38,321 nt of DNA, taken from contig SVHQ01000003.1 in the NCBI GenBank assembly GCA_015055785.1, positions 1-38,321 on the forward strand, in the 5' to 3' direction. Below the pieces are notes generated by a model. The model did no database searches. It was not told the DNA's origin and saw nothing but the letters and a program-made list of their open reading frames with translations. Both the position numbers and the translations under genes were made by a program. Source of the stretch: Clostridiales bacterium (GTDB lineage Bacteria; Bacillota_A; Clostridia; Christensenellales; Borkfalkiaceae). Of the stretch, positions 7,514 through 14,863 are shown one piece after another (the first letter of the stretch is position 1; every line of letters starts with the position of its first letter).

Positions 7514-7562
7514 AAAAACTCTGCATCTAATGTGGTGCAGAGTTTTCTTTTAAACAGAATAC

Positions 7563-7605
7563 GCTCGTGTGGTGGAATAGGCAGACGCAAGGGACTTAAA
7601 AGCTC
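7563..7605 (+). pseudogene. Truncated tRNA-Leu (5' half only)
   Basis: Bases 7568-7601 are an exact 34-nt copy of 7702-7735 in the intact tRNA-Leu, covering the D arm through the anticodon loop ACTTAAAA. After that the sequence diverges (GCTCTTGCGG...). There is no variable arm, T arm or 3' acceptor strand that would restore a tRNA. Confidence 0.9.
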
Positions 7606-7696
7606 TTGCGGAAGAAATTTCAATCATTTTTGTGAAAATTTAACATTTTTAGTCGCCGACCAAGCCATGCCTTGGAATATTCGGTAAAAAACATAC

Positions 7697-7783
7697 GCCG
7701 CTGTGGTGGAATAGGCAGACGCAAGGGACTTAAAATCCCTCGGTAGAAATACCGTGCCGGTTCAAGTCCGGCCAGCGGCACCA
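7697..7783 (+). tRNA. tRNA-Leu (UAA)
   Basis: The acceptor is GCCGCTG/CAGCGGC. The anticodon stem is AGGGA/TCCCT with loop CTTAAAA, giving anticodon TAA. A class II variable arm (CGGTA...TACCG) and T arm GCCGG/CCGGC are present, with ACCA encoded. Confidence 0.97.
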
Positions 7784-7789
7784 AGTCTT

Positions 7790-7844
7790 AATAGGTTGAA
7801 CCTCTTTACCGTTGGTAAGACGTTCGGCCTATTTTGTTTTATGG
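7790..7844 (+). terminator. Terminator of the tRNA cluster
   Basis: AATAGGTTGAAC pairs with GTTCGGCCTATT (two G-U pairs), with an inner helix CTTTACC/GGTAAG, followed by TTTTGTTTT. Confidence 0.8.
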
Positions 7845-7867
7845 AAGAATTTAATAATTTTACGGAA

Positions 7868-7906
7868 TTAAAAACGGCAGGCGTGCTTAATTGCACACCT
7901 GCCGTT
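7868..7906 (-). terminator. Minus-strand terminator below the 59-aa ORF
   Basis: AACGGCAGGcGTGC pairs with GCACaCCTGCCGTT. Read on the minus strand, the stem is followed by TTTTTAATT. This fits the end of a minus-strand transcript entering from 8006-8185. Confidence 0.8.
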
Positions 7907-8005
7907 GCTATTTATAATCGGGATACTAACGACAAACTCGTCCACCGTTCTTCTTAGCTTATACATTTACTTTTTTCTTAATCGGCGGTAATTTCTATGT
8001 TCTCA

Positions 8006-8185
8006 CTAAGATTTCTTCGTTTTATTCAGTTGATTTTGTTTGTTTTCCGTCCATTGGACGTAGTCCTTTTTGCCTTGCTCGGACAATAGATATTCACGTA
8101 TTGTCGGCAATAATACTCTCGCAAGCGACGTTACTTGATGTTCGGAAAGGTCGAAAGCGCTTTGAAAGCGTTTCTTTCTTGCCAT
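8006..8185 (-). CDS. Small hypothetical protein (59 aa)
   Basis: The frame reads MARKKRFQSAFDLSEHQVTS and continues with LARVLLPTIREYLLSEQGKK to a basic polar end (NKQNQLNKTKKS). It looks like a compact helical protein with a basic start and an amphipathic middle. I recognise no family. The ribosome site is weak: AGGAG lies over 20 nt upstream, where a short overlapping leader ORF could begin. The ORF ends about 100 nt before a good minus-strand terminator, which supports a real minus-strand transcript. It sits in an otherwise gene-poor stretch beside the damaged tRNA-Leu copy, so it could be a leftover of a mobile element. Confidence 0.5.
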   Translation of the reverse strand: MARKKRFQSAFDLSEHQVTSLARVLLPTIREYLLSEQGKKDYVQWTENKQNQLNKTKKS

Positions 8186-8560
8186 TTAACTATGTAAATC
8201 ATCATTCTCCTATCAAATTGGTTCCTTAATTGGATTCCTTATTTACACACTCTTTCTGTGTTAGTTTTACTTTTCTTTTTTATCAGCGACTTTGTATCTA
8301 TCATTCACGTATTATCATTCTAAGTCGCGCTATATTTGAATAAAACTTTATTTCTATCCGTTCTCGACTACAACGGAATTAGTTCGTCCACCAAGCCTTC
8401 TCTTCATTTTTAGTAAAAATTAAGAGTATATAAGACAGTTCCATAGGGAGTTTTGAGGAAAATAAAATTTTAGATAAAAATATCGAACGAATTAAACTCA
8501 AAAGCATTGACGAAGCGTTTTCTTGTTGCTTGATTTCAATATGGTATGAAGGGGAAAGAC
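8186..8560. other. Gene-poor stretch, possibly decayed sequence
   Basis: No convincing gene is seen on either strand. The segment GGTGGACGA on the minus strand near 8395 resembles one near 7940 inside a similar local context, suggesting repeated remnants. A short open plus-strand frame (about 8450-8640) runs into the 3' end of the AraC gene with no start signal and is not called. Confidence 0.4.
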
Positions 8561-9472
8561 TTAAACGATTTTGCTTTCGTGATAATTTTCGTTATCTTCA
8601 AAGAAATACAAGTTATCATTGTGAATTTCTTTTTCCTTAAACTCGGTAGGGGTGCATCCAACGATGTTTTTAAAATTTTCGATAAAGGATTGGATTGAGT
8701 TGTACCCTATGTCCTTCGCAATTTTTTTGATGGGAAAATTTGTATTTGCTATTAAGTTTTGGGCTTTTGTGATACGAGTTTGGTTGATAAATGCATGGAT
8801 GGAAATACTCAAATTGTTTCGAAACATTTTTTGTAAATGTGGTTCGGAGATTCCCAAATAATCTGCGACCTTTTTTACGGTCAAATTTTGATTATAGTTG
8901 GCTTGTATATAGGAAACGGCTTTTTTTATGTATATATTTTGTCCTGAAATAAAGTTGGACTCTTTAGTGCATTTCAATATTTCAATAAGAAGTCTTTTTA
9001 ATTCCAACTCGTAAATTTCATCTAAAAAAATATTGTTTGCATTTTCTGAGGTGAATTTTTTGAACTGGTTAAGGAGATAGGCGACATTTTGATTATCGTG
9101 AAAGATCAAAATATCTTGGAAATCGTTTAGCAGTTTTTGCGCCAATGGTAATTTGACTATATATTTTGATTTTTGCATATATTCAAGGATATCGCCTTCT
9201 TCCGTAACAAACTCCAGGCCTAAAGAAACTAACGAGGAAGGGATATTGACGCTGTGTAAACAGCCTGGTTTTACAATAAAAAATTGATGAGGAAAAAGAT
9301 AGGTTGTTTCTATCTTTTTTGTTTCTTCTGAATAAAATTCTAAAATAATTTCTCCGCTGATAATATAAGACAATTCTAAACTGGAATGTTGATGTAGCTT
9401 CATAAAACGCTTTTCACTGTCAACTTTGTAATTGGTGGATTGGAAAAGCATTAAGCGAATAGGATGTTTCAT
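8561..9472 (-). CDS. AraC-family transcriptional regulator
   Basis: 303 aa with two domains. The N-terminal cupin-like sensor (residues ~20-110) contains KLHQHSSLELSYIISGE and FPHQFFIVKPGCLHSV, typical of sugar-sensing AraC proteins. The C-terminal double helix-turn-helix (residues ~185-285) contains LTVKKVADYLGISEPHLQKM, then IKKIAKDIGYNSIQSF and the closing GCTPTEF. It is divergent from the 25-kb glycan array that begins at 9748. It is the only transcription factor nearby, so it is the likely regulator, binding in the 9522-9720 intergenic region and responding to an imported or released sugar (inference). AGGAGGT lies just before the ATG. Confidence 0.94.
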   Translation of the reverse strand: MKHPIRLMLFQSTNYKVDSEKRFMKLHQHSSLELSYIISGEIILEFYSEETKKIETTYLFPHQFFIVKPGCLHSVNIPSSLVSLGLEFVTEEGDILEYMQKSKYIVKLPLAQKLLNDFQDILIFHDNQNVAYLLNQFKKFTSENANNIFLDEIYELELKRLLIEILKCTKESNFISGQNIYIKKAVSYIQANYNQNLTVKKVADYLGISEPHLQKMFRNNLSISIHAFINQTRITKAQNLIANTNFPIKKIAKDIGYNSIQSFIENFKNIVGCTPTEFKEKEIHNDNLYFFEDNENYHESKIV

Positions 9473-9492
9473 TTGAAATACCTCCTGCTTTT

Positions 9493-9521
9493 ATCTTATC
9501 ATAAAGGATAGGTGTTGTCAA
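9493..9521 (-). promoter_or_regulatory. Promoter of the AraC gene
   Basis: On the minus strand, TTGACA (9521-9516), a 17-nt spacer and TAAGAT (9498-9493), 21 nt upstream of the start codon. Confidence 0.7.
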
Positions 9522-9587
9522 CCCCAAAATAAGTATTGAATAATTTAATTTTGTTAATTTTTCCAATTCTTTTTTCTTTTCCGTATA

Positions 9588-9616
9588 TTGAAAACAGAAA
9601 ATTTAGGTGTTATAAT
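9588..9616 (+). promoter_or_regulatory. Promoter of the glycan-utilisation array
   Basis: TTGAAA (9588-9593), a 17-nt spacer and TATAAT (9611-9616) form a promoter. The leader of about 125 nt holds a palindrome at 9679-9692 (AAGTCGaaCGACTT), a possible regulator site or RNA hairpin. Confidence 0.78.
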
Positions 9617-9747
9617 TGAAACAAAGATAGGATTAGAACAATAGGCGTTTTATTAACCATGGAAACGTACTTTGTTATAAGTCGAACGACTTGGTGGGTA
9701 TACTTACTAAGAAAAATTTGCAAGTGATTTAAAGCGGAGCATTAATT

Positions 9748-11133
9748 ATGAAGAAATATAATGTCAAGGAATTCGGCGCAGTTGCAGATGGGAAAACTTT
9801 ATGTACGAAAGCGGTGCAAAATGCTGTGGATTATTGCCATATGCAAGGCGGAGGCATTGTTCTCTTTGAAATGGGTAGCTACGTGCTGAGTACCGTTTTT
9901 CTCAAAAGCAACGTACATATAGAAATTGCGGAAAATGCGGAGATTTTAGGAAGTTTGAACTTTTACGATTACGCGCCGCAAGAGGAGGTCGATTATCCTA
10001 TTTATCAGGATGCGTCGCATACTTATTTCAATCTTTCTATGTTTGTAGGACGGGATTGTGAAAACATTTCAATCACGGGCAAAGGGAAGATTGATATGCG
10101 CTCCGTGTGGGATGAGGACGGAGTGCGTGGTAAAGAAATTAGGAACCGCGGTCCAAAATGTATTGCTTTGAAAGAATGTAAAAATATCGAAATCGGTGGG
10201 TTGGAAATCGTCAACGTCACTGATTTGGCGGTGTATTTTGCGGGCTGTAAAAACGTGGACGTGCACGGGCTGAAAATGTACGTATATATTGATGGGATTT
10301 CGCCTGATAATTCCAAAAATGTGCGCATATACGATTGTGCTGTGGAGGCAGGCGACGACGCGATTGTTTTTAAATCATCTTATACATTAAACAGGTTGGA
10401 TATCTGCAAAGATATAAAGGTTTGGAATTGTCAGTTAAAGAGCCGTTGCAATGCGATCAAATTCGGCACGGAAACCAACGGTGGCTTTGAAAACATTCAA
10501 ATTGAGAATATTGATATTCGTGAAACGCGTATTACAGGTATCGCCATAGAGAGTGTAGACGGAGCGATTATCGATGGCGTACATATCAAAAACGTGAAGA
10601 TGAGAAACGTCAATGCGCCGTTGTTTATCCATCTTGGACAACGAATGCGTGGACCACAAGACAGAGAGATTGGTCGGATTAAAAATGTCACGATAGAAAA
10701 TATTACAGCAGAAGGGCCGTATGAGCCTTATGAAATCGTTGCTTGGAATTACGATAGTTTTAAGGCGAATGATTATTATCAAGATCCAAAGGTATTTGGA
10801 AATGCGGCGGATTTTGACGGATCAAAATCCGCAGACGAATGGCAGATGACGTCAAACGTATGCGGATTAAAGGGCTATCCATTGCAAAATATTACCTTGA
10901 GAAATATTCATCTAAAATTAGACGGCGGGGTGAAAGAATACAATCAAAACGTACCCGAAGAAGCGCAGGATTATCCCGAAGTATACGTCTATGGCCGCAT
11001 TTTACCTGCGAAGGGTATTTATTTTCGATATATCGACGGCTTAACGCTTGAGAACGTGGCAGTTGAAACGTATCGAGAAGATACAAGAGATGATTTTATC
11101 TTTGAGAAAGTAAGCGGTTTTCAAAGAGTATAA
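9748..11133 (+). CDS. Glycoside hydrolase family 28-like (polygalacturonase fold)
   Basis: 461 aa, a right-handed beta-helix enzyme acting on pectic galacturonides or related uronic-acid linkages. The start KKYNVKEFGAVADGKT is the typical opening of this superfamily. GH28 signatures are GISPDNSKNV (Asn/Asp at 185-188) and EAGDDAIVFKS (Asp203-Asp204 pair). The usual Gly-His-Gly strand is replaced by CNAIKFGTETNGG (234-246). Many parallel-beta coils such as NIQIENIDI and NVTIENITAEG follow. It has no signal peptide and is probably cytoplasmic, cutting imported oligosaccharides. It is first in the array, and 98 nt separate it from the solute-binding gene. Its substrate may differ from polygalacturonate because of the altered third motif. 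Confidence 0.9.
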   Translation: MKKYNVKEFGAVADGKTLCTKAVQNAVDYCHMQGGGIVLFEMGSYVLSTVFLKSNVHIEIAENAEILGSLNFYDYAPQEEVDYPIYQDASHTYFNLSMFVGRDCENISITGKGKIDMRSVWDEDGVRGKEIRNRGPKCIALKECKNIEIGGLEIVNVTDLAVYFAGCKNVDVHGLKMYVYIDGISPDNSKNVRIYDCAVEAGDDAIVFKSSYTLNRLDICKDIKVWNCQLKSRCNAIKFGTETNGGFENIQIENIDIRETRITGIAIESVDGAIIDGVHIKNVKMRNVNAPLFIHLGQRMRGPQDREIGRIKNVTIENITAEGPYEPYEIVAWNYDSFKANDYYQDPKVFGNAADFDGSKSADEWQMTSNVCGLKGYPLQNITLRNIHLKLDGGVKEYNQNVPEEAQDYPEVYVYGRILPAKGIYFRYIDGLTLENVAVETYREDTRDDFIFEKVSGFQRV

Positions 11134-11231
11134 AAAAGAAAATGAGCATATTAGGTATGCGATGAAATGGAATCCACGTTGAATCATTCAACGTAAAAAT
11201 ATAAAAATAATTATATCTTTAGGAGGATATT

Positions 11232-12971
11232 ATGATGAAAAAGAACAAAAGAACAATAGCATTACTGTTAAGTACGTTGTTGGCATTTAGCACCATTGGA
11301 AGCTTGGCTGCTTGTGGAGGCAATAAAGAGAAGATTGACGAAAAAACGATTGTTGTCAAAACTAGAAAAGCGGGGTTTGGTACGGACTGGCTTTACGAAT
11401 TGAAAGGCAAGTTTGAGGCGGCGTATGCGCAGGAAGGCTATAAGGTGCTGATTAGAACGCCTGATAATGCGATCAAAGGTGATACGCTCGTTAAGGAATT
11501 GGCGCTCGGCTATGATGAAACAAAAGTTGACTTATATATCAGTACTGACGCGAATCCTGACACCGTAGGCGCTTTGGGAAACTATGGCGTTTTGGTGGAA
11601 AACATAGAAGAAAGCGTTTACAATCAACCTGCGATTTCTTACGACGGAACGGAAGAAGCGAGAACGGTTCGCGAAAAGATCAGCGCGGAAACTATTTCGT
11701 ATATGACGGATACGAAGGGCGAGCTGTATGGTTATAGTTGGGCGCAAACTTCTGCCGGCTTGGTTGTGAATACCAGAAAATTGGCTGCTTACGGTTTGGA
11801 TTTGCCGAAAACGACAAACGAAATGTTTGATTGCTTTGATAAGATTTATTGCGGGTACAATGGCATTGAAAACTCGATAGAATCGGGTACGTATCCGATT
11901 ACGTATGTTTCTGGCGGAAGCGGCTACGGTTTGGTTTTCCTGTACGCTTTGATGGCACAGTACGATATTGATGAGTATAACAAGTTTTGGACGTTTATGA
12001 CGACAGATGAAGCGGGCGCGTCCGTAAAACTGTCCGACGCGGCTTGTCAAGAACTCTACGACGATTCTATGCTTCTCGAAATGATGAAAGTTGCTTATAG
12101 AACATTCGACTTAAATATTTCTGCCCCTGGTAGCGCGGCGCAGGGCGTTGACCAAGCACAGGCAAAGGTTATGGGGGACGCAGACGGCGCGGTGTTTATG
12201 TTCAACGGCGACTGGATGCTCAACGAAGTGAAATTAAATTACGAAGAAGATTTGGGGGATATTGACTTTATTAACTTCCCCGTTATGTCTGCGGTCGGTA
12301 CGAAGGTGTTTGGAAAAAATACTGCGTATAACTTCGACGATGCGAAATGCGAAGAGCTTTTGTCCTATATCGTTGGCCTTGTGGACGAAAACAAGAGCAT
12401 TGACGAAATCATTGCGTCGGTAAAAGCAGAAAAGGGTGTTGACATTACGGAAGAGTCGGCAAGAGAAGTGGCAAGAGCAAGAGGCGTCACTTATGCGAGA
12501 GGACCTGAACACGTAGCGTATATAACGAAAGGCTCACCGAAGAAAGACATTGCCAGCTTGTTCCTTAGAATGATGAGTAGCGATGATTTTGGCGAAATGT
12601 TCAGCCGAGTGGCAAATGGCACCAGTCCTTACTGCGCAAAAGTAAATACGACGTCGCCGTATAAGTTTGTACGGAATGCGTCCAAAATTCCCGCGAATCA
12701 ATATTTTTCGTTGGTTTCTCGATTTGGTAGCTTGAAAGGGTACAGAGGGGAGATCAGTATGGGCGGTAATCTTCTGGGATTGTTTACTACGGAAGACCAT
12801 ATTCCCGATTATATTACCGCAGAAAGCACAGCAAGTATGTATACGGAATTGGGTGAGAGAAACGGTTTGACGGAGAGCGTATACACTACGGCAGCAGAGA
12901 AATTTTTAGCAGAAGAAAAATCGAACGTAATCAAGAATTGGGAAGAATATTTATCGGCCGCAGGATTATAA
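11232..12971 (+). CDS. ABC importer solute-binding lipoprotein (carbohydrate type)
   Basis: 579 aa, with a lipoprotein signal ending LAAC (Cys28), so it faces outward on the membrane. It fits the family 1 extracellular solute-binding proteins of the CUT1 sugar importers. Features include an N-terminal alpha/beta lobe with DTLVKELALGYDETKVDLY, the central YGYSWAQTSAGLVVNTRKLA loop region, and the late region FLRMMSSDDFGEMFSR. It is longer than the common 420-450 aa, closer to LplA-like proteins that bind larger oligosaccharides. AGGAGG (11221-11226) precedes two possible starts, ATG 11232 and ATG 11235. Both permeases follow directly, so the three form the importer. Confidence 0.93.
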   Translation: MMKKNKRTIALLLSTLLAFSTIGSLAACGGNKEKIDEKTIVVKTRKAGFGTDWLYELKGKFEAAYAQEGYKVLIRTPDNAIKGDTLVKELALGYDETKVDLYISTDANPDTVGALGNYGVLVENIEESVYNQPAISYDGTEEARTVREKISAETISYMTDTKGELYGYSWAQTSAGLVVNTRKLAAYGLDLPKTTNEMFDCFDKIYCGYNGIENSIESGTYPITYVSGGSGYGLVFLYALMAQYDIDEYNKFWTFMTTDEAGASVKLSDAACQELYDDSMLLEMMKVAYRTFDLNISAPGSAAQGVDQAQAKVMGDADGAVFMFNGDWMLNEVKLNYEEDLGDIDFINFPVMSAVGTKVFGKNTAYNFDDAKCEELLSYIVGLVDENKSIDEIIASVKAEKGVDITEESAREVARARGVTYARGPEHVAYITKGSPKKDIASLFLRMMSSDDFGEMFSRVANGTSPYCAKVNTTSPYKFVRNASKIPANQYFSLVSRFGSLKGYRGEISMGGNLLGLFTTEDHIPDYITAESTASMYTELGERNGLTESVYTTAAEKFLAEEKSNVIKNWEEYLSAAGL

Positions 12972-12977
12972 GGTATT

Positions 12978-13934
12978 ATGAAAATATTTGATAGGGTTAA
13001 GAAAAACTATTCAAAATTGGAAAGACGGGACTTTTTGTTTGCGTATTTGATCGTACTTTTTCCCGTAGCGCAGTTTTTAATTTTTTGGTTTTACGTAAAC
13101 GCGTCGTCTATCGGGCTTGCTTTTCAGGACAGCATGGGGAACTTCACTTGGGCAAATTTCAAAATGGTGTACAACGGCTTCGTGGATGAGGATATGTTGG
13201 GCATCAATCTCGGGGATTCGTTGTTGCGGTCGTTTATCTTATGGATCGTGGGTGAAGGGTTTATATTTCCCATCACGCTGATTACGACCTACGTGTTGAC
13301 GAAAAAGATCGTTGGACACTACGTATTTAGAGTTATCTATTATATTCCTGGTTTGATGGGCGCGATTATTTGGACGTTGCTTATCAAGGAAATGGTTGCT
13401 TATTCAGGACCTATCACTAAAACATTGTTGTCGTTGGGGGTTGATTTACCTTTGGGCGCGCGTAAAAACGGGCTTTTGCGTCACGAAGATACGGCGTTTG
13501 TCACACTTCTGACGGTGCGATCTATTATGGGAATCGTAGGGAATAACGCAGTTTTGACGGGCGCATATACGCGTGTACCCGACGAGCTTTTTGAATCGGC
13601 TGAATTGGATGGCGCAGGGTTCTTTACGCAGATGTTTAAAATTGCAATCCCTTGTATTTGGGCGACTATTTGTACGCTGTTGACGTTTGCATTGTGCAGT
13701 ATTTTTACTTGCGACTATAACGTATGGCTGTTTACGGACGGAACGGGACGATATGGAACGTCGACAATAGGGTTCCAGCTATTCAACTTGACGTATCGAC
13801 TGTCCACAGGTAGCGGTTCGACGGGCTACGGTTATCCCGCCGCGCTCGGTGTGGTTTTGACGGCGATTACTTTACCGGTTGTTTTGGTGGGTAAGCATCT
13901 GTTAGAAAAGATGTCGGAAAACGTGGAGGTTTAG
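12978..13934 (+). CDS. CUT1 sugar ABC transporter permease (MalF/LplB-like)
   Basis: 318 aa with about six membrane helices, starting with FAYLIVLFPVAQFLIFWFYV. The cytoplasmic EAA loop that contacts the ATPase is visible as LFESAELDGAGFFTQMFKIA followed by IPCIW. The gene starts 6 nt after the binding-protein stop and ends 1 nt before the second permease, so translation is probably coupled. No ATP-binding subunit is encoded in this window. As in many Firmicutes sugar importers, a shared MsmX-type ATPase encoded elsewhere is expected (family knowledge). Confidence 0.94.
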   Translation: MKIFDRVKKNYSKLERRDFLFAYLIVLFPVAQFLIFWFYVNASSIGLAFQDSMGNFTWANFKMVYNGFVDEDMLGINLGDSLLRSFILWIVGEGFIFPITLITTYVLTKKIVGHYVFRVIYYIPGLMGAIIWTLLIKEMVAYSGPITKTLLSLGVDLPLGARKNGLLRHEDTAFVTLLTVRSIMGIVGNNAVLTGAYTRVPDELFESAELDGAGFFTQMFKIAIPCIWATICTLLTFALCSIFTCDYNVWLFTDGTGRYGTSTIGFQLFNLTYRLSTGSGSTGYGYPAALGVVLTAITLPVVLVGKHLLEKMSENVEV

Positions 13935-13935
13935 T

Positions 13936-14823
13936 ATGACGAAATTGAAATTCAAAAAGACTCCCGTTAGCGTAAAAATTATCTACATATGCTTTTTCGT
14001 AATTTTCACGTTTTTTGCCGTTTTGTATTTATATCCGCTACTTTGGGCGATATTGAACTCTTTCAAGACAATGAAGGAATATTCCACGGATAGTTTGTCG
14101 TTTCCTGAAAATTGGCTGTTTAGACATTATCTCGAAGTATTTACCGAATTTCAGGCGGTACCTCTTTCAGGCGGCGAGCCGTTTAAATATCTCGATATGC
14201 TTTTAAATTCCTTGTGGATTTTGGTTGTCAACGTATTCGTAAACGTTGTGTCTAGCGCATTGCTTGCGTACGCTTTGGCAAGATTCCGCTTTCCTGGCAG
14301 TAAGTTTTTATACGCAGTGGTTATTTTTGCAAATACCATTCCTATCATTGGCGCTGGCCCTGCGCAGTATAAACTGGCGATGTCGTTGAATATGATCAAC
14401 AATCCTTCTACGATTTGGCTAATGTGGGCTGGGGGGTTCGATTTTGCCTTTATCGTGCTTTACGGTTACTTTAAGGGTGTTAGTCGCTCTTATTCGGAGT
14501 CTGCGAAGATAGATGGTGCAAATAACTGGACGATCTTTATCAAGGTTATTTTGCCGCAGGTGACACCTTGTATCGTTGCAATTGCCATTACGCAAGCGAC
14601 GGGGGTATGGAATAACTATTCGATCTCTATGCTCTATTTGCGTGATTATCCAAATCTTGCTTACGGTATGTATTTGTTTAAAGACAGTAGTTTCTTAGTA
14701 AAGGATTCCATGCCCATCTATTTTGCGGCGGCGGTCATTTCCTGTATCCCCATTATCATTGTGTATACTTGTTCGCAAAACTTAATTTTAAACAATATGA
14801 CAACGGGTGGATTAAAGGGTTGA
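13936..14823 (+). CDS. CUT1 sugar ABC transporter permease (MalG/LplC-like)
   Basis: 295 aa with six probable membrane segments, the first being IIYICFFVIFTFFAVLYLYP. The EAA loop reads SYSESAKIDGANNWTIFIKV followed by ILPQVTPC. The start lies immediately after the first permease stop (TAGT-ATG), with GGAGG at the end of the upstream gene serving as ribosome site. The last cytoplasmic residues (NNMTTGGLKG) match the usual C-terminus of MalG/LplC-type partners. It forms a heterodimer with the preceding permease. Confidence 0.94.
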   Translation: MTKLKFKKTPVSVKIIYICFFVIFTFFAVLYLYPLLWAILNSFKTMKEYSTDSLSFPENWLFRHYLEVFTEFQAVPLSGGEPFKYLDMLLNSLWILVVNVFVNVVSSALLAYALARFRFPGSKFLYAVVIFANTIPIIGAGPAQYKLAMSLNMINNPSTIWLMWAGGFDFAFIVLYGYFKGVSRSYSESAKIDGANNWTIFIKVILPQVTPCIVAIAITQATGVWNNYSISMLYLRDYPNLAYGMYLFKDSSFLVKDSMPIYFAAAVISCIPIIIVYTCSQNLILNNMTTGGLKG

Positions 14824-14863
14824 TTTTTGCTATTAAATATTATCACGTTGAGGAGGAGAAATA

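Noticed and set aside
7502..7957. Short plus-strand frames around tRNA-Cys and tRNA-Leu
   Set aside because: They run through tRNA genes and terminators and have no start signals.
12978..14823. An ATP-binding subunit for the importer
   Set aside because: No Walker A/B or ABC signature is encoded anywhere in the array. A shared ATPase elsewhere is the simplest explanation.
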